From Corynebacterium deserti GIMN1.010 (GTDB lineage: Bacteria > Actinomycetota > Actinomycetes > Mycobacteriales > Mycobacteriaceae), in contig NZ_CP009220.1 of NCBI RefSeq assembly GCF_001277995.1, positions 682,001 through 746,000 of the forward strand: 64,000 nt of DNA, written 5' to 3'. This document shows positions 29,190 to 39,142 of the stretch, in pieces; the stretch's first letter is position 1; every line of letters begins with the position of its first letter. The notes below the pieces were generated by a model. It had not been told where the DNA came from, made no database searches, and saw only the letters and a list, made by a program, of their open reading frames with translations. The position numbers and the translations under genes were made by a program.

Positions 29190-30599
29190 ATGGCAAAGAG
29201 GATCGTAATTATTGGTGGTGGCCCAGCAGGCTACGAAGCCGCATTGGTAGGCGCCAAGTACGGTGCAGAAGTAACCGTGATCGAAGATGTCGGAGTTGGT
29301 GGATCCGCAGTCACGGTGGACTGCGTGCCTTCCAAGTCTTTCATCGCCGGTACCGGAATAAAGACCGACCTCCGCCGTGCAGATGACATGGGACTTAACC
29401 GTGGCTTGGGCAAAGCACACCTTGAGATCGATGCCCTCAACATCCGTGTGAAGGCTCTCGCACAGGCTCAGTCTGAGGATATCCGCGGACAGCTTCAGCG
29501 TGCTGGTGTGCGCACGATCGAAGGCACCGGCAGCTTCGATGATTACAACACCAAGCAAACCACCCACTACATCAAGGTTTCCCATACTGATGGCACAGAG
29601 GAAACCCTCGAGTGTGACCTCGTACTGGTGGCAACCGGTGCTACCCCACGCATCCTGAAGGGTGCAGAACCAGACGGCGAGCGCATCCTCACCTGGCGTC
29701 AGGTTTATGACATCGATGAACTTCCCACGCACCTCATCGTGGTTGGTTCTGGTGTGACGGGTGCGGAATTCGTTTCTGCCTTCGCTGAGCTGGGCGTGAA
29801 GGTCACCATGGTTGCATCCCGCGACCGCATCCTTCCACACGATGATGCTGATGCCGCTGATGTGCTGGAAACCGTTCTGGCAGAGCGCGGTGTTTCTCTA
29901 GAAAAGCACGCTCGCGTGGATTCCGTTTCCCGCACCGAAGACGGCGGCGTTGTCGTGCGCACCGCTGATGGCCGCGAGATCTACGGCTCCCATGCCCTGA
30001 TGACTGTTGGTTCGATTCCTAACACCGCTGATCTGGGACTGGAAAACATCGGCGTAGAGGTCACCCCTTCCGGCCACATCAAGGTCGACCGCGTATCCCG
30101 CACCAACATCTCCGGTGTATACGCAGCAGGCGACTGCACTGACTTGTTCCCACTGGCATCCGTTGCAGCAATGCAGGGTCGTGTGGCCATGTACCACGCA
30201 CTGGGTGAAGGTGTCAGCCCAATTCGTTTGAAGACTGTCGCAACTGCAGTGTTTACCCGCCCAGAAATCGCCGCTGTGGGTATCACCCACGCACAGGTTG
30301 ATTCCGGCGAAGTGTCCGCGCGTGTCATCGTGTTGCCACTGGCTACCAACCCTCGCGCGAAGATGCGTTCCCTGCGCCACGGTTTTGTCAAGATCTTCTG
30401 CCGTCGCAACTCTGGCCTCATCATTGGTGGCGTGGTTGTTGCTCCAACGGCATCTGAGTTGATTCTGCCGATCGCTGTGGCTGTGACCAACCGCTTGACT
30501 GTTGCTGATCTTGCGCAGACCTTCGCGGTGTACCCTTCACTGTCTGGTTCGATCACCGAGGCTGCTCGTCAGCTGATGCAGCACGACGATTTGGAGTAG
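29190..30599 (+). CDS. lpdA: Lipoamide-dehydrogenase-like flavoprotein lacking the redox disulfide (LpdA type)
   Basis: A 469-residue pyridine-nucleotide/FAD oxidoreductase. FAD-binding GGGPAGYEAA near residue 9, NAD-binding VGSGVTGAEF near 187 and FAD-contact GDCTDL near 310 are intact. The catalytic CxxxxC of true lipoamide dehydrogenases is replaced: GGSAVTVDCVPSK keeps only the second Cys (Ala at the first position), and the C-terminal catalytic HPxxSE is AVYPSLSG, with Tyr for His. It therefore cannot carry out dihydrolipoamide chemistry. M. tuberculosis Rv3303c (LpdA), an NAD(P)H:quinone reductase, has the same type of change (literature memory). Monocistronic, with terminator behind. 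Confidence 0.92.
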   Translation: MAKRIVIIGGGPAGYEAALVGAKYGAEVTVIEDVGVGGSAVTVDCVPSKSFIAGTGIKTDLRRADDMGLNRGLGKAHLEIDALNIRVKALAQAQSEDIRGQLQRAGVRTIEGTGSFDDYNTKQTTHYIKVSHTDGTEETLECDLVLVATGATPRILKGAEPDGERILTWRQVYDIDELPTHLIVVGSGVTGAEFVSAFAELGVKVTMVASRDRILPHDDADAADVLETVLAERGVSLEKHARVDSVSRTEDGGVVVRTADGREIYGSHALMTVGSIPNTADLGLENIGVEVTPSGHIKVDRVSRTNISGVYAAGDCTDLFPLASVAAMQGRVAMYHALGEGVSPIRLKTVATAVFTRPEIAAVGITHAQVDSGEVSARVIVLPLATNPRAKMRSLRHGFVKIFCRRNSGLIIGGVVVAPTASELILPIAVAVTNRLTVADLAQTFAVYPSLSGSITEAARQLMQHDDLE

Positions 30600-30626
30600 G
30601 CCCCGTTCGGTCTTCAGTTTTAGCCG

Positions 30627-30672
30627 ACGCCGGTGCTCCCACGCGATGTGGGTGCACCGGCGTTGTTGGTTT
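30627..30672 (+). terminator. Intrinsic terminator after the flavoprotein gene
   Basis: ACGCCGGTGC at 30627-30636 pairs with GCACCGGCGT at 30654-30663, with TCCCA/TGGG continuing the stem; the tail is TGTTGGTTT. The rest of the gap to pyc (30673-30995) holds no gene; a GlxR-like site lies near its end. Confidence 0.85.
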
Positions 30673-30944
30673 GTGTGAACCCTTTTTCAAAGAATTTGCA
30701 AAGTCTGCAAAGTTTTGGGGATGTCAGATGTCTGCAGGTAGTGGCATTACGCTACGCAGAGTTGGCGAAAAAAGAGCAGTGGCCGGACCAAAGAGGTGGG
30801 AGTGGGGTTAGCGAGCGGGGGGTTTAATTCACTCTGCGAACATCGTGGTTTCGCAGGTCAGGGGAGTGGAGTGAAAAAACCTCGAACTGGAATCAAAAAG
30901 GAATGTTTGAATCGGGGCCATTGTGGATACGATACTAAGACTAA

Positions 30945-30958
30945 GTGACCGCTATCAC
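30945..30958. promoter_or_regulatory. GlxR/CRP-like site upstream of pyc
   Basis: GTGACCGCTATCAC fits the core GTGA-N6-TCAC of the corynebacterial cAMP-dependent regulator GlxR (known consensus TGTGANNNNNNTCACA). It lies 37 bp upstream of the pyc GTG start. Single sites of this degeneracy can occur by chance. Confidence 0.45.
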
Positions 30959-30995
30959 CCTGGGCGGGCTCTTGTTGAAAGGAACAATAACTCTA

Positions 30996-33900
30996 GTGTC
31001 GACTAACACATCCCAGACGCTGCCAGCATTCAAAAAGATCTTGGTTGCTAACCGCGGTGAAATCGCAGTTCGTGCATTCCGTGCAGCATATGAAACCGGA
31101 GCTGCCACGGTAGCCATTTACCCTCGTGAAGACCGTGGATCATTCCACCGCTCTTTCGCTTCCGAAGCCGTACGCATCGGCCAAGAAGGCTCACCTGTTA
31201 AGGCCTACCTCGACATCGATGAAATTATCGGTGCAGCCAAAAAGGTTAAGGCTGACGCTATTTACCCAGGCTATGGCTTCCTCTCTGAGAATGCCCAGCT
31301 AGCACGTGAATGTGCCGAAAACGGCATTACGTTTATTGGACCTACCCCAGAGGTACTTGACCTCACCGGTGATAAGTCCCGTGCAGTAACCGCCGCAAAG
31401 GAGGCTGGCCTGCCAGTTTTGGCGGAATCCACCCCTAGCCGCAGCATCGACGACATTGTTAAAAGCGCTGAAGGTCAGACCTACCCAATCTTCGTTAAGG
31501 CGGTTGCTGGCGGTGGCGGACGCGGCATGCGGTTCGTCGAAAAGCCCGAGGACCTGCGCAAGCTCGCTACCGAGGCCTCCCGCGAAGCAGAAGCAGCGTT
31601 CGGTGACGGCGCTGTCTACGTTGAACGTGCAGTTATTAACCCTCAGCACATTGAAGTCCAGATCCTGGGCGACCACACCGGAGACGTTATTCACCTCTTC
31701 GAGCGTGACTGCTCGTTGCAGCGTCGCCACCAAAAGGTTGTAGAGATCGCGCCGGCGCAGCACCTCGATCCTGAGCTGCGCGATCGCATTTGCGCAGATG
31801 CGGTGAAGTTCTGCCGTTCCATTGGCTACCAGGGTGCGGGCACCGTGGAGTTCCTTGTTGATGAAAAGGGCAACCACGTCTTCATCGAGATGAACCCACG
31901 CATTCAGGTTGAGCACACCGTGACCGAGGAAGTCACCGAAGTTGACCTAGTCAAGGCGCAGATGCGTCTGGCCGCTGGAGCTACCTTGAAGGATTTGGGC
32001 CTGACCCAGGACAAGATCAAGACCCACGGCGCAGCACTCCAGTGCCGCATCACCACGGAAGACCCCAACAACGGCTTCCGCCCAGACACCGGAACCATCA
32101 CCGCATACCGTTCACCAGGCGGAGCAGGCGTGCGTCTCGACGGCGCCGCTCAGCTCGGTGGCGAGATTACAGCGCACTTCGACTCGATGCTGGTCAAGAT
32201 GACCTGCCGTGGCTCCGACTTTGCCACCGCAGTAGCTCGCGCGCAGCGCGCGCTGGCGGAATTCACCGTCTCCGGCGTGGCAACCAACATTGGCTTCCTG
32301 CGCGCATTGCTGCGTGAAGAGGACTTCACCACCAAGCGTATCGCCACCGGCTTCATCGCCGATCACCCACACCTGCTCCAGGCACCACCAGCTGATGACG
32401 AGCAGGGACGAATCCTGGACTACCTGGCAGATGTCACTGTCAACAAGCCTCACGGCGAACGTCCAAAGGACATTGCAGCGCCACTAGACAAGCTCCCAGC
32501 CATCAAGGACCTGCCACTGCCACGCGGCTCCCGCGATCGCCTGAAGCAGCTTGGGCCTGAGGCTTTCGCCAAGGACCTGCGCGAACAAGACGCACTTGCT
32601 GTTACTGACACCACCTTCCGCGATGCACACCAGTCGCTTCTTGCCACCCGAGTCCGCTCGTTTGCGTTGAAGCCAGCGGCAGAAGCCGTCGCAAAGCTCA
32701 CTCCTGAGCTCTTGTCCGTAGAAGCCTGGGGCGGCGCCACCTACGATGTGGCCATGCGCTTCCTCTTTGAGGATCCTTGGGCGCGCTTGGACGAGCTGCG
32801 CGAAGCCATGCCGAATGTCAACATTCAGATGCTGCTCCGCGGCCGAAACACCGTCGGCTACACCCCATACCCAGATTCCGTCTGCCGCGCGTTTGTGCAG
32901 GAAGCAACGAAGTCCGGCGTAGACATCTTCCGCATTTTCGATGCGCTTAACGACGTCTCCCAGATGCGACCAGCAATTGACGCCGTGCTGGAGACCGGCA
33001 CCGCAGTGGCTGAGGTTGCGATGGCCTACTCCGGTGACCTGTCCAACCCCAATGAGAAGCTGTACACGCTGGACTACTACCTGAAGATGGCAGAGGAGAT
33101 CGTCAAGTCTGGCGCTCACATCCTCGCAATCAAGGACATGGCTGGTCTGTTGCGACCAGCAGCGGCAACCAAGCTGGTGACCACCTTGCGTCGTGAGTTT
33201 GACCTGCCTGTTCACGTGCACACCCACGACACCGCGGGCGGCCAGCTGGCAACCTACCTCGCTGCCGCCAACGCTGGCGCTGACGCTGTCGACGGTGCAT
33301 CCGCACCACTGTCTGGCACCACCTCCCAGCCATCCCTGTCCGCGATTGTTGCTGCCTTCGCGCACACCCGCCGCGACACCGGACTGAGCCTGGACGCTGT
33401 CTCTGACCTAGAGCCATACTGGGAAGCAGTCCGTGGCCTCTACCTGCCATTCGAGTCCGGAACCCCAGGCCCAACCGGTCGTGTCTACCGCCACGAAATT
33501 CCAGGTGGACAGCTCTCCAACCTGCGTGCGCAGGCCATCGCGCTGGGTCTTGCCGATCGTTTCGAACTCATCGAAGACAACTACGCAGCCGTCAACGAGA
33601 TGCTCGGACGACCCACCAAAGTCACCCCATCCTCCAAGGTTGTCGGCGATCTGGCCCTCCACCTCGTCGGCGCAGGCGTGGATCCTGCAGACTTTGCCAA
33701 GGACCCACAAAAGTACGACATCCCGGACTCCGTCATCGCGTTCCTGCGTGGCGAACTGGGCAACCCTCCAGGAGGCTGGCCAGAACCACTGCGCACCCGC
33801 GCACTGGAAGGCCGCTCCGAAGGCAAGGCACCTCTCACCGAGGTTCCAGCCGAGGAGCAAAAGCACCTCGACTCCGACAACTCTGATGAGCGTCGCGGAA

Positions 33901-34418
33901 CACTCAACCGACTGCTATTCCCGAAGCCAACGGAAGAGTTCCTGGAGCACCGCCGTCGCTTTGGCAACACCTCCGCACTGGATGACCGCGAGTTCTTCTA
34001 CGGACTCGTGGAAGGCCGCGAGACGCTCATTCGCCTGCCACACGTCAGGACCCCGATGGTGGTGCGCCTGGACGCTATTTCTGAGCCAGATGACAAGGGT
34101 ATGCGTAACGTCGTGGCCAACGTCAACGGTCAGATCCGTCCAATGCGAGTGCGCGACCGCTCTGTGGAGTCGGTCACCGCAACCGCAGAGAAGGCCGATC
34201 CTTCCAACAAGGGACACGTGGCAGCACCATTTGCTGGCGTTGTCACCGTCACCGTTGCTGAAGGTGATGAGGTCAAGGCAGGAGATGCCGTGGCCATCAT
34301 CGAGGCAATGAAGATGGAAGCAACCATCACGGCGCATGCCGATGGCACCATCCAGCGCGTCGTCGTGCCTGCAGCGACCAAGGTGGAAGGTGGCGACTTG
34401 ATCGTCGTTATCGCCTAA
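30996..34418 (+). CDS. pyc: Pyruvate carboxylase
   Basis: A 1140-residue biotin enzyme making oxaloacetate from pyruvate and bicarbonate, the main anaplerotic step in this genus. GTG start at 30996 gives the known N-terminus (VSTNTSQTLPAFKKILVANRGE). Domains: biotin carboxylase about 12-460 (GGGGRGMRF ATP loop, [19 protein letters not shown]), carboxyltransferase about 540-840 (DTTFRDAHQSL, and the metal site HVHTHDTAGG), biotin carrier about 1070-1140 with EAMKME, whose Lys is biotinylated by BirA (gene at 51.2 kb). Scattered substitutions against ATCC 13032 Pyc as I remember it suggest a related strain or species. Confidence 0.98.
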   Translation: MSTNTSQTLPAFKKILVANRGEIAVRAFRAAYETGAATVAIYPREDRGSFHRSFASEAVRIGQEGSPVKAYLDIDEIIGAAKKVKADAIYPGYGFLSENAQLARECAENGITFIGPTPEVLDLTGDKSRAVTAAKEAGLPVLAESTPSRSIDDIVKSAEGQTYPIFVKAVAGGGGRGMRFVEKPEDLRKLATEASREAEAAFGDGAVYVERAVINPQHIEVQILGDHTGDVIHLFERDCSLQRRHQKVVEIAPAQHLDPELRDRICADAVKFCRSIGYQGAGTVEFLVDEKGNHVFIEMNPRIQVEHTVTEEVTEVDLVKAQMRLAAGATLKDLGLTQDKIKTHGAALQCRITTEDPNNGFRPDTGTITAYRSPGGAGVRLDGAAQLGGEITAHFDSMLVKMTCRGSDFATAVARAQRALAEFTVSGVATNIGFLRALLREEDFTTKRIATGFIADHPHLLQAPPADDEQGRILDYLADVTVNKPHGERPKDIAAPLDKLPAIKDLPLPRGSRDRLKQLGPEAFAKDLREQDALAVTDTTFRDAHQSLLATRVRSFALKPAAEAVAKLTPELLSVEAWGGATYDVAMRFLFEDPWARLDELREAMPNVNIQMLLRGRNTVGYTPYPDSVCRAFVQEATKSGVDIFRIFDALNDVSQMRPAIDAVLETGTAVAEVAMAYSGDLSNPNEKLYTLDYYLKMAEEIVKSGAHILAIKDMAGLLRPAAATKLVTTLRREFDLPVHVHTHDTAGGQLATYLAAANAGADAVDGASAPLSGTTSQPSLSAIVAAFAHTRRDTGLSLDAVSDLEPYWEAVRGLYLPFESGTPGPTGRVYRHEIPGGQLSNLRAQAIALGLADRFELIEDNYAAVNEMLGRPTKVTPSSKVVGDLALHLVGAGVDPADFAKDPQKYDIPDSVIAFLRGELGNPPGGWPEPLRTRALEGRSEGKAPLTEVPAEEQKHLDSDNSDERRGTLNRLLFPKPTEEFLEHRRRFGNTSALDDREFFYGLVEGRETLIRLPHVRTPMVVRLDAISEPDDKGMRNVVANVNGQIRPMRVRDRSVESVTATAEKADPSNKGHVAAPFAGVVTVTVAEGDEVKAGDAVAIIEAMKMEATITAHADGTIQRVVVPAATKVEGGDLIVVIA

Positions 34419-34434
34419 CAGTTGTTGTACTCTT

Positions 34435-34480
34435 AAGCCCCGCCACTGGTGTGATTATTCACCGGTGGCGGGGCTTTAGT
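34435..34480 (+). terminator. Intrinsic terminator of pyc
   Basis: A 17-bp stem with a single mismatch: AAGCCCCGCCACTGGTG at 34435-34451 and CACCGGTGGCGGGGCTT at 34460-34476, 8-base loop, short T-containing tail. Confidence 0.9.
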
Positions 34481-34538
34481 GTGTCCTGGTAGGGGAGAGT
34501 GGACATGTGTCGGTAGTTCTATCGCTAATCTTGAAACG

Positions 34539-34610
34539 ATGCGCTACCCCCAAAGGGAGGTGATATCTACAAGCGTAAAACGCCTACAACGTGCGCGTTT
34601 CCCCAGGTAA
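34539..34610 (+). other. Possible 23-residue leader ORF in the prpDBC upstream region
   Basis: An ATG at 34539 opens a 23-codon frame ending TAA at 34610. TAATCT about 9-14 bases before it could be a -10 box for a leaderless message. Inside it lies AAAGGGAGGTGAT, close to the ideal anti-16S sequence, and CCCCC flanked by A (RamA-like). Downstream, GTTAGGA at 34672-34678 and TCCTAAC at 34697-34703 could form a hairpin just before the prpD ribosome site. The arrangement suggests a regulatory leader, but a coding role is not proven. Confidence 0.25.
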
Positions 34611-34719
34611 ATTTGGTGACACGAATCTCATGTAAATATTGTTATGGCACAGAACACACTTAAGTCTTAAGGTTAGGAGCGTGACCAGTACGGTCGTCCT
34701 AACACCTAAAAGGAGTTCA

Positions 34720-36225
34720 ATGCGTATTCATGAGGTCCGCACCCATGCGTCAGCGGAAGAGTTTCCAAAAGAAGACCACCTTGCGTGGAAGTTTGCAAAG
34801 ATCGCAAGCGATCCCGTTGACATCGAGTCTGAAGTAACTGAGATGATCATCAACCGCATCATCGACAACGCAGCAGTATCTGCAGCGTCGGTGTTGCGCC
34901 AGCCAGTGACCGTCGCGCGCAACCAGGCAGAGGCACACCCAGCTGAAAACGGCGCACAGGTCTTCGGCATTGAGGGAAAGTACTCCGCTGAGTGGGCAGC
35001 GCTCGCCAACGGCACCGCAGTCCGCGAACTGGATTTCCACGACACCTTCCTGGCAGCGGAATACTCCCACCCAGGCGATAACATCCCACCACTCGTTGCC
35101 GTCGCACAGGCTAAGGGCAGCACCGGCGCAGATCTTATCCGTGGCATCGCAACTGCCTACGAAGTTCAGGTCGATCTGGTCAAAGGCATCTGCCTCCATG
35201 AGCACAAGATCGACCACGTGGCACACCTGGGACCAAGTGTTGCAGCAGGTCTTGGCACCTTGCTCCACTTAGATGAGGACACCATCTACCAGGCCATCGG
35301 CCAGGCACTGCACACCACCACTGCCACCAGGCAGTCCCGCAAGGGCGAGATCTCCAGCTGGAAGGCATTCGCACCAGCATTCGCCGGCAAGATGGCCATC
35401 GAGGCCGTCGACCGCGCAATGCGTGGCGAAGGCGCACCAGCACCAATCTGGGAAGGTGAAGACGGCGTCATTGCATGGCTGCTCTCCGGCAAGGATCACG
35501 TCTACCAGGTTCCACTGCCAGAGCCAGGCGAGCCAAAGCGCGGCATCTTGGACACCTACACCAAGGAGCACTCCGCCGAGTACCAGTCCCAGGCACCAAT
35601 CGACTTGGCTCGTTCCATGAAGCCACAGGTTGAGGCAGCAGGTGGCATCGACAACGTTGAATCCATCGTCTTGCACACCAGCCACCACACCCACTACGTG
35701 ATTGGTACCGGCGCAAACGACCCACAGAAGATGGATCCACACGCATCCCGCGAGACCCTGGATCACTCCATCATGTACATCTTCGCAGTCGCACTGCAGG
35801 ACGGCACCTGGCACCACGAGCGTTCCTACGCACGCGAGCGCGCAACCCAGGCAGACACCGTCGAGCTGTGGCACAAGATCAGCACCGTGGAAGATCCAGA
35901 GTGGACCCGCCGCTACCACTCCGAAGATCCAGCAGAGAAGGCATTCGGCGCACGCGCTGTCATCACCATGAAGGACGGCACCGTCATCGAAGAAGAGCTC
36001 GCCGTTGCTGATGCTCACCCACTGGGAGCACGCCCATTCGAGCGCGCAAACTACATTGAAAAGTTCCGTATCCTCGCGGAAGGTGTTGTCAGCGAAGCTG
36101 AGCAAGAGCGTTTCCTCAACGCAGTTCAGAGCCTGCCAAACCTCGAGGATCTCAACGAGCTCAACATTGTGCTCGAACCAGAAGTACTGGCCAAGGCTGC
36201 AAAGGTTCGGGAGGGTCTCCTGTGA
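34720..36225 (+). CDS. prpD: 2-Methylcitrate dehydratase
   Basis: A 501-residue MmgE/PrpD-family enzyme dehydrating methylcitrate to cis-2-methylaconitate in propionate catabolism. The family core is clear: [25 protein letters not shown] near residue 98 and [20 protein letters not shown] near 207. ATG at 34720 with AAAAGGAG upstream; longer upstream frames lack a ribosome site. First gene of prpDBC, overlapping prpB by four bases. C. glutamicum carries two prp operons (knowledge); the position beside pyc and accBC suggests the prpDBC1 copy. Confidence 0.96.
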   Translation: MRIHEVRTHASAEEFPKEDHLAWKFAKIASDPVDIESEVTEMIINRIIDNAAVSAASVLRQPVTVARNQAEAHPAENGAQVFGIEGKYSAEWAALANGTAVRELDFHDTFLAAEYSHPGDNIPPLVAVAQAKGSTGADLIRGIATAYEVQVDLVKGICLHEHKIDHVAHLGPSVAAGLGTLLHLDEDTIYQAIGQALHTTTATRQSRKGEISSWKAFAPAFAGKMAIEAVDRAMRGEGAPAPIWEGEDGVIAWLLSGKDHVYQVPLPEPGEPKRGILDTYTKEHSAEYQSQAPIDLARSMKPQVEAAGGIDNVESIVLHTSHHTHYVIGTGANDPQKMDPHASRETLDHSIMYIFAVALQDGTWHHERSYARERATQADTVELWHKISTVEDPEWTRRYHSEDPAEKAFGARAVITMKDGTVIEEELAVADAHPLGARPFERANYIEKFRILAEGVVSEAEQERFLNAVQSLPNLEDLNELNIVLEPEVLAKAAKVREGLL

Positions 36226-37139
36226 GTCTCTTCTCCAATGGAGTGGATGCAAGTAGTCGTCGCAAAGCATTCCGCGCGGCACTCGCATCGCCGGACATCG
36301 CACGCCTGCCCGGCGCCTTCTCGCCACTCGTTGCGCGCGCTATCGAAGAAGCTGGCTTCGAAGGCGTCTACGTCTCTGGCGCCGTCGTCGCTGCCGACCT
36401 GGCACTACCCGACATCGGCCTGACCACCCTCACCGAAGTCGCCGGCCGCTCCCGCCAAATCGCGCGCGTCACCGACCTCGGAGTGCTTGTCGACGCGGAC
36501 ACCGGATTCGGCGAACCCATGTCCGCCGCCCGCACCGTGGCTGAACTCGAAGACGCCGGCGTTGCCGGCTGCCACCTCGAAGACCAAGTCAACCCCAAGC
36601 GCTGCGGCCACCTCGACGGCAAAGAAGTAGTCCCCGTCGACGTCATGGTCCAACGCATCCGCGCTGCCGTCTCCGCGCGCCGCGACCCCGACTTCGTCAT
36701 CTGTGCGCGCACCGACGCCGCCGGAGTCGAAGGCATCCCCTCTGCAATCAACCGCGCCAAAGCCTACCTCGACGCAGGCGCCGACATGATCTTCACCGAA
36801 GCACTGCACTCCGAAGCAGACTTCCGCCGATTCCGCGAAGCCGTCCCCGACGCATGGCTGCTTGCCAACATGACCGAATTCGGCAAATCCGACCTGATCA
36901 ATGCCTCCGTCCTCCAAGACATCGGCTACAACGCAGTCATCTACCCAGTCACCACCTTGCGCATCGCCATGGGACAGGTAGAACTAGCACTCCAAGAAAT
37001 CAAAGATCACGGCACCCAAGAGGGCTGGCTCGATCGCATGCAACACCGAAGCCGACTCTACGAACTGCTGCGCTACGAAAGCTACAACATGTTTGACCAG
37101 GACATTTTCACCTACACCAAGGAGCAAAACAATGACTGA
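36222..37139 (+). CDS. prpB: 2-Methylisocitrate lyase
   Basis: A 305-residue isocitrate-lyase-superfamily enzyme splitting methylisocitrate into pyruvate and succinate. Key residues: VDADTGFG near residue 91, [13 protein letters not shown] near 118 (the KRCGH catalytic loop), ARTDA near 163. GTG start overlaps the prpD stop (GTGA); the end overlaps prpC by eight bases. The strong C-ending codon preference in the first two thirds differs from prpD, but the operon is intact. Confidence 0.96.
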   Translation: MSLFSNGVDASSRRKAFRAALASPDIARLPGAFSPLVARAIEEAGFEGVYVSGAVVAADLALPDIGLTTLTEVAGRSRQIARVTDLGVLVDADTGFGEPMSAARTVAELEDAGVAGCHLEDQVNPKRCGHLDGKEVVPVDVMVQRIRAAVSARRDPDFVICARTDAAGVEGIPSAINRAKAYLDAGADMIFTEALHSEADFRRFREAVPDAWLLANMTEFGKSDLINASVLQDIGYNAVIYPVTTLRIAMGQVELALQEIKDHGTQEGWLDRMQHRSRLYELLRYESYNMFDQDIFTYTKEQNND

Positions 37140-38274
37140 ACCAGACGTACGTAAAGGCCTCAACGGAGTCATCGCCGACTACACCGGCGTCTCCAAGGTC
37201 ATGCCAGAGTCCAACTCCCTGACATACCGTGGCTACCCAGTCCAAGACCTCGTCGAACACTGCAGCTTCGAAGAAGTCGTCTACCTCCTCTGGTTCGGCG
37301 AACTGCCCACCGCCGAGCAGCTGTCAGAGTTCAATGCACGCGGACGCTCCTACCGCTCCCTCGACGCAGGCCTCATTGCACTAATTCACTCCCTGCCCAA
37401 GGACTGCCACCCCATGGACGTCCTGCGCACCGCAGTGTCCTACATGGGAACCTTCGATCCAGACGCATTCACCCGCGACACCGACCACATCTACAGCATC
37501 GGCCACCACCTGCTGGCACAACTCCCCATGGTTGTGGCAATGGACATCCGCCGACGCGCGGGCCAGGACCTCATCGCACCAGATAAGAACAAGGGCATCG
37601 CCGAAAACTTCCTCTCCATGGTGTTCGGCACCGACGAAGGCTCCATCGCCAACAACCCCGACGACGTCGCTGACTTCGAGCGCTCACTCATCCTCTACGC
37701 AGAGCACTCCTTCAACGCATCCACCTTCTCCTCACGAGTGATCACCTCCACCCGCTCCGATGCATACTCCGCCATCACCGGCGCGATCGGCGCACTCAAG
37801 GGACCACTCCACGGCGGCGCCAACGAATTCGTTATGCACACCATGCTCGAAATCGACGACCCCTCCAAGGCCGGCGAATGGATGACCAACGCCCTCGACC
37901 GCAAGGAACGCATCATGGGCTTCGGTCACCGCGTCTACCGCAGCGGCGACTCCCGTGTACCATCCATGGAACGTTCCTTCCGTGCACTCGCCGAACGCCA
38001 CGACGGCGACAAATGGGTTCAGATGTACGAAACCATGCAGAAGATCATGGAAGACCGCACCGGCATCAAGCCAAACCTCGACTTCCCAGCAGGCCCTGCC
38101 TACTACCTCATGGGATTCCCCGTGGACTTCTTCACCCCACTCTTCGTGCTGGCTCGCATCTCGGGTTGGACTGCCCACATCGTGGAACAGTACGAAAGCA
38201 ACGCACTTATCCGTCCCCTTTCCGCCTACAACGGACCTGAAGAGCGCAAGGTTGTGCCTATCGAGTCCCGCTAG
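37132..38274 (+). CDS. prpC: 2-Methylcitrate synthase
   Basis: A 380-residue citrate-synthase-family enzyme condensing propionyl-CoA with oxaloacetate. Active-site features: HGGANEFVM near residue 226, MGFGHRVYR near 263 and LDFPAGPAYYLMG near 316 (catalytic Asp). ATG at 37132 is set by AAGGAGCAAAAC upstream and lies inside the end of prpB. The short (about 380 aa) form is typical of actinobacterial methylcitrate synthases. No prpR-type activator gene follows before accBC. Confidence 0.96.
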   Translation: MTEPDVRKGLNGVIADYTGVSKVMPESNSLTYRGYPVQDLVEHCSFEEVVYLLWFGELPTAEQLSEFNARGRSYRSLDAGLIALIHSLPKDCHPMDVLRTAVSYMGTFDPDAFTRDTDHIYSIGHHLLAQLPMVVAMDIRRRAGQDLIAPDKNKGIAENFLSMVFGTDEGSIANNPDDVADFERSLILYAEHSFNASTFSSRVITSTRSDAYSAITGAIGALKGPLHGGANEFVMHTMLEIDDPSKAGEWMTNALDRKERIMGFGHRVYRSGDSRVPSMERSFRALAERHDGDKWVQMYETMQKIMEDRTGIKPNLDFPAGPAYYLMGFPVDFFTPLFVLARISGWTAHIVEQYESNALIRPLSAYNGPEERKVVPIESR

Positions 38275-38320
38275 GTCTTCCGTTTAATTGTTGTTCTGTC
38301 TGACTCGGCTGACACGGCTG

Positions 38321-38376
38321 ACACCCCATCGTTGTGGCTCCCTCTGTGTGAGGGGGCCAGCTGGTGGGGTGTTTCT
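38321..38376 (+). terminator. Terminator of prpDBC
   Basis: ACACCCCA at 38321-38328 pairs with TGGGGTGT at 38365-38372, enclosing a second hairpin (TGGCTCCCT...AGGGGGCCA). The tail is TTTCT. Forked structure, likely a terminator. Confidence 0.65.
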
Positions 38377-38496
38377 GAGTGGTTTTGGCGATCTGTGACT
38401 GCTGGACTGTGAATAAGCAACCGCAAAATCGGGGGCGGAAATTACTGTTACTTTTTAACGGTCGAGGGGAAAGTGGCCCTCACGTGCGGAAATTGT

Positions 38497-38595
38497 GATG
38501 TTTTATATGGCGTCTTAGGACGATTTTGAACGTTGGATCAAGGTCGTGTGCGTCTGAAAAACTTGGGGCCTTAAAAAGACTTGTGGCGAAGTTGC
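38497..38595. repeat. Modular intergenic repeat (GCGTTTTAAGGC family), copy C
   Basis: Half 1 GATGTTTTATATGGCGTC (38497 on) and half 2 ending GGGGCCTTAAAAAGACTTG (to about 38583), then TGGCGAAGTTG. The same two halves with a 30-45 base spacer occur at 14013, 20840, 38805 and 43686. The gap 38377-39106 holds no gene; it is made largely of these modules and hairpins. Confidence 0.7.
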
Positions 38596-38643
38596 GTTCT
38601 GGGCCCTGGAGGGAGCCAACGGCGACGATACTGCCAACGGATG

Positions 38644-38769
38644 GTGCGGATCGCACGGATATTTTTGGTATGCCAGATAATCCGTGCGATCGGCACGAAA
38701 TTAGGCAAAAATCTGTGCGGATCACACGGATTTTAGACGCCTACTGGAATATCCGTGTGATCGGCACAG
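38644..38769. repeat. Two tandem long hairpins (ATCCGTGCGAT type)
   Basis: Hairpin 1: GTGCGGATCGCACGGATAT at 38644-38662 with its near-complement at 38677-38696. Hairpin 2: CTGTGCGGATCACACGGATT at 38713-38732 with near-complement at 38748-38769. The two have the same design, but at one position hairpin 1 uses G:C (CGCACGG / CCGTGCG) and hairpin 2 uses A:T (CACACGG / CCGTGTG), a compensatory change. A related pair lies at 43522-43650. Confidence 0.75.
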
Positions 38770-38804
38770 TCGCACAGAGTGCTGTGGATGTATGCAATTT
38801 ACCT

Positions 38805-38900
38805 GACGTTTTGTATGGCGTTCTAAGGCATTTTCAGTCGTTCCCACGATGGGATATACATTTGGAAAACATGACGCCTTAAAACGGCTTGTGGGAAGTG
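38805..38900. repeat. Modular intergenic repeat, copy D
   Basis: GACGTTTTGTATGGCGTTC at 38805 on, and GACGCCTTAAAACGGCTTG to about 38891. The inner arms GCGTTCTAAGGC and GCCTTAAAACGG are complementary at 10 of 12 positions, so the module itself can fold back on itself. It directly follows the tandem hairpins, as at 43.6 kb. Confidence 0.7.
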
Positions 38901-39106
38901 GTCACTCTCGACAGTTAATGAAAATGATCGCCGTGGTTGTCTCGGGACCTTGACGCTACGGGGTTGATGCGCCGGGATGAGGGGGGGCGAAGGAGAAGCA
39001 TGGAGGCGTCGCAAAGCGGTCGTAACGCCGATTCCTGGGCTCTGGGCAACGTGCAGGGCGTGATGGCGGGCGCTGAGATTAAATTCGATCTAATTTGGAA
39101 GGACAA

Positions 39107-39142
39107 CTAAAAAACCGAGTCCCCACGTTGGGAGACTCGGTT
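39107..39142 (-). terminator. Intrinsic terminator of accBC
   Basis: AACCGAGTC at 39113-39121 pairs with GACTCGGTT at 39134-39142, with CCC/GGG inside. On the minus strand it is followed by TTTT, downstream of the accBC stop. Confidence 0.85.

Noticed and set aside
38823..39014. Small minus-strand peptides ending ...RRHVFQMYIP and ...RRRVFRTYIP (also at 43626) as a gene family
   Set aside because: The similarity comes from the shared repeat modules; the frames lack starts and ribosome sites in common.
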